DNA of 5,162 bases. Source: Anaerolineales bacterium (GTDB taxonomy: Bacteria > Chloroflexota > Anaerolineae > Anaerolineales > Villigracilaceae). The notes under the pieces were generated by a model. It did not search any database, was not told the DNA's origin, and saw only the letters and a program-made list of their open reading frames with translations. Shown here one piece after another: positions 1 to 5,162 of this stretch. The first letter of the stretch is position 1, and the number at the start of each line of letters is the position of its first letter. The translations under genes were made by a program, and so were the position numbers. Location of the stretch: contig JADGQD010000147.1 of assembly GCA_017882065.1 (NCBI GenBank), forward strand, positions 1 through 5,162, given 5' to 3'.

Positions 1-540
1 AACGTCCACTTTAAGCAGATCCACTTCCGGCGGGAATTGCTTCTCCAGCAGCTTACGGGCAAAGTAGGCGGTGAAATAAGCCGCAGCCGCAAAATCAACA
101 TCAGTGGAGTACGAGAGATGCTGCTCCCGGTCGGTTTCCAGCGAAGCCGCCAGGGCTGGAATGCCCATCGAAGCCGCCTCCATGGCCGCACCGACTGTGC
201 CCGAGATGGTGATGCCGGTGGCGACATTTTCGCCATAATTGATTCCGGAGACAACCAGGGCCGGTTTCTTCGGCATGATCTCCAGGATGCCGTGCAAGAC
301 AGCCTGCGCCGGGGTCCCGCCGACGGCATAGACAGTCCATTCCTTGCCGCCCACGCGCAGGACCTCGGGCCGGATCACGCCATCCGAGCTCATCGGCAGG
401 CTGCGGCCCATGCCCGAAGACTGGTCGCGCGGCGCGGCCACGGTCACATATCCCAGGTCCGAGAGCGCTTCCGCCGCAGCCCACAGACCTGGCGAACGAA
501 TTCCATCATCATTGGTAAGTAAAATCTGGACCTTTTCCAT
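1..540 (-). CDS. surE: SurE 5'/3'-nucleotidase (survival protein E), C-terminus cut by window edge
   Basis: SurE is a metal-dependent cytoplasmic phosphatase that dephosphorylates nucleoside 5'- and 3'-monophosphates; some members also cleave short polyphosphate. The 180 residues in the window begin MEKVQILLTNDDGIRSPGL, the family's N-terminal signature. The expected metal ligands are visible: Asp11-Asp12 in TNDDG, Ser42 in the QSSGMG loop, and Asn101 in SGINYGEN. The conserved SGTVGAAMEA block lies at about 113-122. Bacterial SurE proteins are usually about 250 residues, so roughly the last 70 lie beyond the left edge. The ATG at 538-540 is supported by a GGAG motif 5 nt upstream. The gene follows a tRNA and its terminator with no separate promoter seen between them, so expression may depend on readthrough. 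Family identity is certain; substrate preference within the family cannot be read. Confidence 0.97.
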   Translation of the reverse strand, partial: MEKVQILLTNDDGIRSPGLWAAAEALSDLGYVTVAAPRDQSSGMGRSLPMSSDGVIRPEVLRVGGKEWTVYAVGGTPAQAVLHGILEIMPKKPALVVSGINYGENVATGITISGTVGAAMEAASMGIPALAASLETDREQHLSYSTDVDFAAAAYFTAYFARKLLEKQFPPEVDLLKVDV

Positions 541-545
541 AATGT

Positions 546-549
546 CTCC
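546..549 (-). promoter_or_regulatory. Shine-Dalgarno site of surE
   Basis: On the minus strand GGAG lies 5 nt before the ATG at 538-540. It fixes the surE start and sits just after the T-rich tail of the tRNA terminator, so that terminator forms the immediate leader of surE. Confidence 0.75.
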
Positions 550-550
550 A

Positions 551-581
551 GAAAAGAAAAGAAGCGGGGGCTGCCCGCTTC
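551..581 (-). terminator. Intrinsic terminator of the tRNA-Arg transcript
   Basis: Read on the minus strand, a perfect 8-bp stem GAAGCGGG / CCCGCTTC with the 5-nt loop CAGCC (561-581) is followed by TTTTCTTTTC (551-560). It begins 2 nt after the encoded CCA of the tRNA, a typical tRNA terminator position. The T-tract is interrupted by C residues, so termination may be incomplete, which would let some transcription reach surE. Confidence 0.82.
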
Positions 582-583
582 CG

Positions 584-660
584 TGGTGCCCCTTGTGCGA
601 TTCGAACGCACGGCCTGTTGGTCCGCAACCAAACGCTCTAATCCACTGAGCTAAAGGGGC
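584..660 (-). tRNA. trnR: tRNA-Arg, anticodon GCG, CCA encoded
   Basis: The minus strand folds into a full cloverleaf. The acceptor GCCCCTT pairs perfectly with AAGGGGC. The D-stem is GCTC/GAGC with loop AGTGGATTA, and the T-arm is GTGCG-TTCGAAT-CGCAC. The discriminator is A73 and the 3' CCA is genomically encoded (584-586). The anticodon loop TTGCGGA places GCG at 624-626 after U33, reading the Arg codon CGC (and CGU by wobble). A20 in the D-loop and C35 are known arginyl-tRNA synthetase identity elements in bacteria. The anticodon stem TTTGG/CCAAC has four Watson-Crick pairs and a U27-C43 mismatch at its outer end. The structure is unambiguous; the unusual point is G34 instead of the common A34/inosine. 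Confidence 0.95.
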
Positions 661-679
661 AACTCTTTAAGCGGCGAAA

Positions 680-708
680 ATTGTAACCGAGAATCAGATG
701 AAGGTCAA
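680..708 (-). promoter_or_regulatory. Sigma-70-type promoter of the tRNA-Arg gene
   Basis: On the minus strand a -35 box TTGACC (703-708) and a -10 box TACAAT (680-685) are separated by exactly 17 bp. Transcription would start near 672-674, about a dozen bases before the mature tRNA 5' end. Each box differs from consensus at one position, giving a strong constitutive promoter as expected for a tRNA gene. Confidence 0.87.
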
Positions 709-769
709 GCATTCGCGCAAGACGTTTCAGGGTGTTCTTAAAGTCTGAGCTTTCAACCCCACCCCCAAG

Positions 770-793
770 CCCCGCCCCACTCTTGGTGCGGGG
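770..793. repeat. GC-rich inverted repeat (hairpin 1)
   Basis: CCCCGC (770-775) pairs with GCGGGG (788-793). After one mismatch, CCA (777-779) pairs with TGG (784-786) around a 4-nt loop. It stands next to the long terminator hairpin and may belong to the same composite repeat. Confidence 0.6.
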
Positions 794-801
794 AGAATGA
801 G

Positions 802-848
802 AAAAAACAAGGATTATGCGAGCGAAACTCGCAAAATCCTTGTTTTTT
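802..848 (-). terminator. Long symmetric intrinsic terminator closing the exporter operon
   Basis: AAAAAACAAGGATT (802-815) is the exact reverse complement of 835-848, a 14-bp stem. After an A-A mismatch the stem continues with TGCGAG (817-822) / CTCGCA (828-833) around a 5-nt loop CGAAA. Because the outer arm is six A/T pairs, each strand ends in a T6 tract, so the hairpin can terminate transcription in both directions. It lies about 45 nt after the stop of the adaptor gene and shields the tRNA unit from exporter transcription. The symmetric A/T arms are a typical bidirectional terminator design. Confidence 0.85.
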
Positions 849-852
849 CAAT

Positions 853-881
853 CTTCCCCCTTCCCTAGGGAAGGGGGCAAG
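853..881. repeat. Near-perfect palindrome (hairpin 3)
   Basis: Bases 856-877 form a perfect 22-bp palindrome centred on CCCTAGGG. It can be extended by three more pairs (853-855 with 879-881) if C878 is bulged. It lies 12 nt past the adaptor stop codon and just before the terminator on the minus strand. It could protect the transcript's 3' end or be a copy of a dispersed palindromic repeat. Confidence 0.75.
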
Positions 882-893
882 GAGGATGAGGGA

Positions 894-2039
894 TCAGAAC
901 GTCACTTCCACCGTCATCCCCCACAGCAGACTGGGGTCAGGATCGTTCAACCGGATGTGGACGGTGTACAGGACATCCCCGCCCTGGTTTTTTGGCGCCG
1001 CGCTGATCGACTCCACCACGCCGGTCATGGAGACACCCGGCAGCGCATCCGCCGTGGCCTGCACGGCCTGCCCCACGCTGATCCTGACCACATCCATTTC
1101 GGTCAGGTCGCTGGTATCCACGTACCACTGACTGGGTTCCGCCAGCGCCACCACCCACGTCTGCGGACTGACCATCTGGTAGACCGATACGTTGATGTCT
1201 GCCACCGTCCCGGCGAAGGGGGCCTTCAGATCATAATTTTCCAGCGCACTTTGCGCCGCGGCGGCCTGGGCTTTGGCGGCCTCCAGTTGGGCCTGTGCCA
1301 GCGCCAGTCTATCGGGTTCGGGTCCGTCCTGCGTGTTTTCGTAAGTGCGTTTGGCCTCGGCTTCGGTGGCCAGGGCAATATTCAACGCAGAATGGAGGTT
1401 GTCGCGGCGGTTGGTCAGGTCTTCGACTTTCTGGACGGCGGTGTCGTAGTTGGTCTGCGCTGTGCGTAATTTATCCTCGTAGGATTTACGAGTGGCATTA
1501 TCGGCAGGCAGGCTGCTGTACTTGTCGAGGTCTGTCTGGGCATTCTCCAGGTCTGTTTGGCGGGAGGTAGCGTCTGCCTGGGCGTTGTCTAGTTCGGTCT
1601 GGATGGTTTGCTGGTCAAGCCGGTCCCAGGCCAGTTGGGCTGCGGCGCGCACTTTTTGTGCATTCATATAAGTCTGCCAGGCCTGGGCATGACCCAAATC
1701 GGCGGTGCGGACCAGAAGGTCGTAGACCTGCTGGGCAGCGACACCCTGCGCCTGGGCGCCTGCCAGGGCGGCTTCCACCTGCTCCCGGTCACCGAGGCGG
1801 GCGAGTACCTGCCCCTGGCTGACGGCTTCGCCCTTTTGAACCAGCACCTCGTCCACCCGGCCGCTTGCCAGGAAGGCCAGGTACACGCTCTGGTTCGGGA
1901 CGAGGTGTCCCTCGGCAATAACGGGTTCCGCCGCAGGCGTGGGGGTGGCTGCGGAGGGGGTCGTTGTGGTACTGCCGCAAGCCGTTAATACTAACAAAAG
2001 GCTAAGGGTCAAAGAGAGAACTGTCGCAAATTTTTTCAT
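894..2039 (-). CDS. HlyD/MacA-type membrane-fusion (periplasmic adaptor) lipoprotein of an ABC exporter
   Basis: This 381-residue protein is the adaptor subunit of the exporter encoded upstream. Residues 1-21 form a lipoprotein signal peptide: MKKF, a hydrophobic core, and the lipobox LTAC with Cys21 as the lipid-attachment site, followed by a Thr/Pro/Ala linker to about 40. The first lipoyl half-motif is at about 42-83 (GRVDEVLVQKGEAVSQGQVLARL). A long Ala/Gln-rich helical hairpin follows at about 84-268. The second lipoyl half is LKAPFAGTVADI (271-282). A beta-barrel and terminal domain end in GMTVEVTF. The ATG at 2037-2039 is chosen because it starts the signal peptide and has AAAGGAG 7 nt upstream; the longer frame to 2153 would put a non-hydrophobic tail before the signal and overlap the permease gene. 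No outer-membrane channel gene is in the window. Family assignment is secure; the cargo is unknown. Confidence 0.94.
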   Translation of the reverse strand: MKKFATVLSLTLSLLLVLTACGSTTTTPSAATPTPAAEPVIAEGHLVPNQSVYLAFLASGRVDEVLVQKGEAVSQGQVLARLGDREQVEAALAGAQAQGVAAQQVYDLLVRTADLGHAQAWQTYMNAQKVRAAAQLAWDRLDQQTIQTELDNAQADATSRQTDLENAQTDLDKYSSLPADNATRKSYEDKLRTAQTNYDTAVQKVEDLTNRRDNLHSALNIALATEAEAKRTYENTQDGPEPDRLALAQAQLEAAKAQAAAAQSALENYDLKAPFAGTVADINVSVYQMVSPQTWVVALAEPSQWYVDTSDLTEMDVVRISVGQAVQATADALPGVSMTGVVESISAAPKNQGGDVLYTVHIRLNDPDPSLLWGMTVEVTF

Positions 2040-2046
2040 GGATGAA

Positions 2047-2053
2047 CTCCTTT
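2047..2053 (-). promoter_or_regulatory. Shine-Dalgarno site that fixes the adaptor start
   Basis: AAAGGAG on the minus strand lies 7 nt before the ATG at 2037-2039, inside the 25-bp gap after the permease stop. It excludes the upstream in-frame ATG at 2153 as the real start. Confidence 0.85.
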
Positions 2054-2064
2054 CAATACACAGG

Positions 2065-4500
2065 CTACTCGTAGGCCAGCACTTCGCGAATGGTAAGCCG
2101 GGCGGCGTTGCGCGCCGGCAGGATGCTTGCCACCACCGATAGTGCCAGCACAACCAGCAGCCAGATCAAGAAGCCGGTAAAGGTGAAGTGGACGCCAATT
2201 TGAGAGTGAAAAATCGCCGAGCTGATAATGGATGATAACAGATAGGTGATTGGGAACGAAAGCAGCGCGCCGAGCAGCCAGGAGAGGCCGCCAATCACCA
2301 TACCTTCCACGATGACCGTGCGCATGATCTCCCTGTCCACTGCGCCGATCGAGCGCATAACCCCAATCTCGCGCGTGCGCTCCAGCACGTTCATGCCCAT
2401 CGTGCCGGTCAGGCCAATGCTGCCGACCAGTGCCGTCAGCAGGGCCATGATAAGTAAAAATGTGACCAGGATGTCGAGGCTGTCCGAGGCTGTTTTCAGG
2501 GTGGATTCTCCGGTGCGCGTCTGGCTGACGTGGAAACCCCGGGCACGGAAATAAGCGTCAATTCCATCTGCCATCTTTTGCTGATCGGCCGGGTCATGCT
2601 GGTCGGTGACGATGCGATAAGAGAATGCATGGTTGGTGACGTGGGTCAGCCCGGAAATGTATTCAAAGGTGCAGTAGGCTATTGTTCCTTGCTGGTTGAC
2701 GAATTTAAAGATACCCACCACCAGCCAGTCATCTTCATCGCCGTTGATCTTCAGGTGCAGCGTCTCTCCCGGCTTCAGGTCAGGGAATTTCGACAGGATG
2801 CCTTCGCTCACCGTGATGGCCTGCCCGTCGCCCGGCTGGAGCCAGCGCCCGGCCACCAGTATCGGCGAGACCAGTGTACTGTTTACAGGTGGAGCCAGAA
2901 TGGTGATATTGTCGGCGGTGGTGCCATCCGGGTAGAACGCCTCGGCGCTGGCATACGCCCAGCCTTCCACCGATACCACTCCCGGCACTTGCAAGGCGGT
3001 CTGCTCCACTTCGCGCAGGCGGTACAAACGGTCAAAATCCAGGGTCACGTCGGCCAGGAAATACTTGCCAATCTGGCCAATGTAATCGTGGAGCGTCACG
3101 CGCACGTTGAACACGGCGACGAAAATCGCCCCGCCCATCGTCAGCGTGAAGAGCGTCAGCGCCAGGCGGCCTTTGCGCCGGAACGTGTTGCGCAGGGAAA
3201 TGAGCAAGGGACGCGGGATGTGGACGCCGCGCCGGGCGAGGAGACGGCTGAACCGGAGTTGCAGCCGCTCGAAGAAGGACTCCCGTTGCGTTCCTCCTAG
3301 ATCCGGTTTCTTTTCGTCCCCGGCCGTCTCCCCGCTGAGGGCGCGCAGCACCGTAATGCGCGAACCGTTCAGCACCGGCAGCAGCCCGGCCAGGAGCGGC
3401 ACAGCCAGCCCGACCACAATCTGGACGATAAAAGCCAGAGGTACGATGCGATAACCCAGTAAATTAAAATTAATTTTACTGGCGATAAATGCAGAAAGGG
3501 CATAAGCGCCCTGTCCGCCCAGCGGAACGGCGATCAGCAGGGCAATTACACCGAAAGCCAGGATCAAGGCGAAGTACATCTCAAAAATCTGGCTGCGGCG
3601 CGCTCCCACCAGTTTCATCACGCCAATGTGACGCAAGTGCTGGTTGAGCAGGGCGCTGAGCGTATTGGCAATCAGCGAACTGCTCAAGAACAGGATCAAG
3701 ATTCCAAGCGCCAGCAGGATACCCAGCACGGCCTGTACGGTGGAAGCCATCGGGTGTTCGTTTGTTTTGGAGGAACGCGTTCGCAAAACGGTCACACCGC
3801 TCTTTTCGACCTTATCCCTGATATTGGCGGTCATCTGGCGCAGGTGTTGGTCGTCATTTTGACCGTCTGTCAGCGTGACGTACAGCCGGTTGAACGTATC
3901 CGGCTGGCGCAGATACAAGAGCGTGCTGGTGGTGATGTACGCGAAGGGTTGAGCCAGGAAATCGCCCGCGCCCGTGCTGGGGTCCTGCACGATACCGGCT
4001 ACTTTCATGGTCTGGATGCTGCCGTTGTCGAGTTCAAATTCGAGAGTATCCCCCACAGAGATATTCAGGTCTTGCAGCGCCTTGCGTTCGAGCAGCACTT
4101 CGTTCTTCCCCGGCCGGTCTGTCCCGGCAATGGAGTGCATCAGGTTAATTTTCATTTTGGCAAAATTATCGATCGCCACCATGTTGAGCGCCACCCACTG
4201 ACTGCTGCCGGGGATGCGCGCCCGAATGGTGAAGACGCGCCGTCCCTCTGCCTGATTGACACCGCGCATGTTTTCGACCATTGTGACTAATTCATTATCA
4301 AAAGGCGCGCTGCGCAGTTCGATGTTCATCGGGTTATTGGCCGCGTAACTGGCGCTCATATCGTGGGAGATGATCACGTATGCGCCGACGATGACCCCAA
4401 TGGAAAAGACGCCCACAGCAATCGAAAGGACAACCAGAGCCGTGCGCGAGAAACTGCCGGTCAAGTCGTGAAAAACTTTACGCCAACGCGGACGCATCAT
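2065..4500 (-). CDS. FtsX/MacB-type ABC transporter permease with two FtsX modules
   Basis: This 811-residue integral membrane protein belongs to the type VII (MacB/LolC/FtsX) ABC superfamily. A first membrane helix at about 20-42 (ALVVLSIAVGVFSIGVIVGA) is followed by an extracytoplasmic MacB_PCD-like domain at about 43-255. The first FtsX module has helices near 256-284, 303-328 and 350-376. A second half begins with a helix at 446-468, a second extracytoplasmic domain at about 469-673, and FtsX helices near 674-700, 730-760 and 774-794. Each half has the cytoplasmic coupling segment after its first FtsX helix: LRHIGVMKLVGARRSQI (289-305) and ERTREIGVMRSIGAVDREI (707-725). The protein is therefore an internally duplicated permease that could form the whole membrane part alone. 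The ATG at 4498-4500 (followed by a second ATG) is preferred. AAGGA lies 13 nt upstream, a little far. The longer frame to 4581 would overlap the ATPase gene. It is 16 bp downstream of the ATPase and 25 bp upstream of the adaptor. Confidence 0.95.
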   Translation of the reverse strand: MMRPRWRKVFHDLTGSFSRTALVVLSIAVGVFSIGVIVGAYVIISHDMSASYAANNPMNIELRSAPFDNELVTMVENMRGVNQAEGRRVFTIRARIPGSSQWVALNMVAIDNFAKMKINLMHSIAGTDRPGKNEVLLERKALQDLNISVGDTLEFELDNGSIQTMKVAGIVQDPSTGAGDFLAQPFAYITTSTLLYLRQPDTFNRLYVTLTDGQNDDQHLRQMTANIRDKVEKSGVTVLRTRSSKTNEHPMASTVQAVLGILLALGILILFLSSSLIANTLSALLNQHLRHIGVMKLVGARRSQIFEMYFALILAFGVIALLIAVPLGGQGAYALSAFIASKINFNLLGYRIVPLAFIVQIVVGLAVPLLAGLLPVLNGSRITVLRALSGETAGDEKKPDLGGTQRESFFERLQLRFSRLLARRGVHIPRPLLISLRNTFRRKGRLALTLFTLTMGGAIFVAVFNVRVTLHDYIGQIGKYFLADVTLDFDRLYRLREVEQTALQVPGVVSVEGWAYASAEAFYPDGTTADNITILAPPVNSTLVSPILVAGRWLQPGDGQAITVSEGILSKFPDLKPGETLHLKINGDEDDWLVVGIFKFVNQQGTIAYCTFEYISGLTHVTNHAFSYRIVTDQHDPADQQKMADGIDAYFRARGFHVSQTRTGESTLKTASDSLDILVTFLLIMALLTALVGSIGLTGTMGMNVLERTREIGVMRSIGAVDREIMRTVIVEGMVIGGLSWLLGALLSFPITYLLSSIISSAIFHSQIGVHFTFTGFLIWLLVVLALSVVASILPARNAARLTIREVLAYE
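3456..3482. repeat. AT-rich inverted repeat inside the permease gene
   Basis: CCAGTAAA (3456-3463) and TTTACTGG (3475-3482) are exact reverse complements around an 11-nt AT-only loop. It encodes part of the loop before the third helix of the first FtsX module. It stands out against the GC-richer surroundings but has no demonstrated role and may be chance. Confidence 0.45.
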
Positions 4501-4516
4501 TGTGGTTCTGCTTTCC

Positions 4517-5162
4517 TTACTTCCTGCGGCGACGGTCGGCAGTGCGGTTCTCTTCCAGCCGCAACTGCACAATCCTGCCAATCGTTTCTTCCGTCAGCGG
4601 CGAATCGCCGAGTAATTTGACAAAAGGATCCCGGTGCAGAGCAGCCAGTTCCACCGGCCCGTCAGAAGCGGCGCGGATGCAGGCGATGGATTGTCCTCCC
4701 TGCACCAGTTCGATTTCGCCGAAGAATTCTCCCGGCCCAAGGCGGGCCACGCGGGTGTCATTAAGTTTCTGTCCGCGAGGTAGTCCCGGTTCCAGCACGG
4801 GGCGAGGTAGTCCCGGTTCCCGCGAGGTAGTCCCGGCACCCGCACGGGGGACGGGAACCAGAACGACTTCCACCACGCCACGCTCTACCATGAAGAAATA
4901 GTCCACGTGCTGGCCCTGTTGGAGGATGGTGCTCCCCGGTTGGAAAGTAAAGTGTTCCAGTTGGCGGGTTGCTTCCAGCATCTGACGATGAGCCAACAAC
5001 GGCAAACAGTGCGCCACCGTCTCGTCCACCAGTTCGCCGTCGGTGATGATGATAGTGCGTGAAGTCCGCTCGGTCAGCGACGGGTCGTGGGTTACCATCA
5101 CGATCGTCTTTCCACTGCGCACCAGATGGTCGAACAGGTTGATAATGGCCTCCGCCGAACGC
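4517..5162 (-). CDS. ABC transporter ATP-binding protein fused to a C-terminal cNMP-binding-like domain, N-terminus outside window
   Basis: The in-window 214 residues start with RSAEAIINLFDHL, the helix just after the D-loop of MacB/LolD-type ATPases. KTIVMVTHDPSL follows, with the H-loop His at in-window residue 25, then TSRTIIITDGELVDE, the usual end of the ATPase domain. Walker A, signature and Walker B motifs lie beyond the right edge. From about residue 49 to 205 the protein continues into a cyclic-nucleotide-binding-like fold: LEHFTFQPGSTILQQGQHVDYFFMV, GVVEVVLV, RLGPGEFFGEIEL. FGE is present, but the position of the phosphate-binding Arg seems to be Ser158 (QSIACIRAA). A Pro/Gly/Arg-rich insertion at about 103-134 coincides with a 19-bp repeat in the DNA. 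The protein ends with a basic RRRRK tail. The ATPase should pair with the permease downstream; the extra domain could regulate it. The internal GTG at 5122 is not the start. Confidence 0.93.
   Translation of the reverse strand, partial: RSAEAIINLFDHLVRSGKTIVMVTHDPSLTERTSRTIIITDGELVDETVAHCLPLLAHRQMLEATRQLEHFTFQPGSTILQQGQHVDYFFMVERGVVEVVLVPVPRAGAGTTSREPGLPRPVLEPGLPRGQKLNDTRVARLGPGEFFGEIELVQGGQSIACIRAASDGPVELAALHRDPFVKLLGDSPLTEETIGRIVQLRLEENRTADRRRRK
4775..4840. repeat. Three copies of a 19-bp direct repeat within the cNBD coding region
   Basis: GCGAGGTAGTCCCGGTTCC occurs at 4775-4793 and again, identical, at 4802-4820. A third copy at 4822-4840 ends CACC instead of TTCC (17 of 19 match). Starts are 27 and 20 bp apart. 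The tails after the first and third copies are also alike (AGCACGGG and CGCACGGG). On the coding strand the first two copies are in one frame and encode EPGLPR each, while the third is in another frame and encodes AGTTSR. They enlarge a beta-hairpin of the cNBD. Confidence 0.88.

Larger units (their letters stand above)
709..893. other. Non-coding intergenic region rich in palindromes
   Basis: No open frame here resembles a protein. The stretch between the adaptor gene stop (894) and the tRNA promoter consists of C-rich runs and three consecutive hairpins (770-793, 802-848, 853-881), listed separately. The C-rich and G-rich arms resemble dispersed intergenic repeats common in Chloroflexota-type genomes. 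That resemblance is by pattern only and has not been tested against a genome. Confidence 0.7.

Noticed and set aside
37..522. Plus-strand open frame of 161 residues, and the minus-strand frame 101-484
   Set aside because: Both overlap surE, whose catalytic signature is unmistakable in another minus-strand frame that is open across the whole stretch.
816..1469. Plus-strand open frame of 217 residues
   Set aside because: It lies antisense to the adaptor gene and starts inside the terminator hairpin; its composition is His/Arg/Gly-rich with no family motif and no convincing ribosome site.
2040..2153. Longer N-terminus for the adaptor starting at 2153
   Set aside because: It would add 38 residues before a perfect lipoprotein signal peptide and overlap the permease gene; the strong Shine-Dalgarno supports 2039.
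2530..3300. Plus-strand open frame of 256 residues
   Set aside because: It is antisense to the permease, which has clear domains and membrane helices. The long frame is a by-product of GC-rich codon use.
3628..4290. Plus-strand open frame of 220 residues
   Set aside because: It is also antisense to the permease, with no recognisable domain.
4501..4581. Longer N-terminus for the permease starting at 4581
   Set aside because: The extra 27 residues are not like the family and overlap the ATPase gene by 65 bp; the start at 4500 gives the usual short cytoplasmic tail before the first helix.
4775..4849. Possible short CRISPR array
   Set aside because: Repeats are only 19 bp, with spacers of 8 and 1 bp, and lie inside a coding gene.
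5120..5122. GTG at 5122 as the start of a separate short cNBD protein
   Set aside because: The frame stays open to the window edge and encodes the post-D-loop helix of an ABC ATPase, so the codon is internal.

Overview
The window carries a compact set of bacterial genes, all on the minus strand. Reading right to left, it holds the 3' part of an ABC ATPase fused to a cyclic-nucleotide-binding-like (cNBD) domain, a large FtsX/MacB-type ABC permease, a lipoprotein membrane-fusion (HlyD-like) protein, a strong terminator inside a palindrome-rich intergenic region, a tRNA-Arg with its own promoter and terminator, and the 5' part of surE. No mobile-element gene, CRISPR array or rRNA is visible.

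The DNA is moderately GC-rich by eye. Three features fit a Chloroflexota (Anaerolineae-like) bacterium: the C-rich palindromic intergenic repeats, the ABC-cNBD fusion, and a duplicated-FtsX permease paired with a lipoprotein adaptor. This placement rests on general resemblance and is an inference, not a demonstrated assignment.

Layout. Bases 4517-5162 hold the ATPase tail (D-loop side and H-loop His) followed by the cNBD, which is interrupted by a three-copy 19-bp repeat. Bases 2065-4500 hold an 811-residue permease with two FtsX modules and about eight membrane segments. Bases 894-2039 hold a 381-residue lipoprotein adaptor with two lipoyl halves around a long helical hairpin. The three genes are separated by only 16 and 25 bp and look like one operon, which ends at the long hairpin at 802-848. 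Bases 661-893 contain no gene: they hold three consecutive hairpins and the tRNA promoter. The tRNA-Arg (anticodon GCG, CCA encoded) is at 584-660, followed at once by a terminator at 551-581, and surE starts at 540 and runs off the left edge.

Function. The ATPase, permease and adaptor should form a MacB/YknXYZ-like mechanotransmission exporter, in which ATP hydrolysis in the cytoplasm drives movements of the extracytoplasmic permease domains and the lipid-anchored adaptor. The substrate cannot be read from the sequence. The cNBD suggests a regulatory or protein-interaction module on the ATPase, but the usual phosphate-binding Arg appears to be replaced, so nucleotide binding is doubtful. The tRNA-surE unit is an unrelated housekeeping block.
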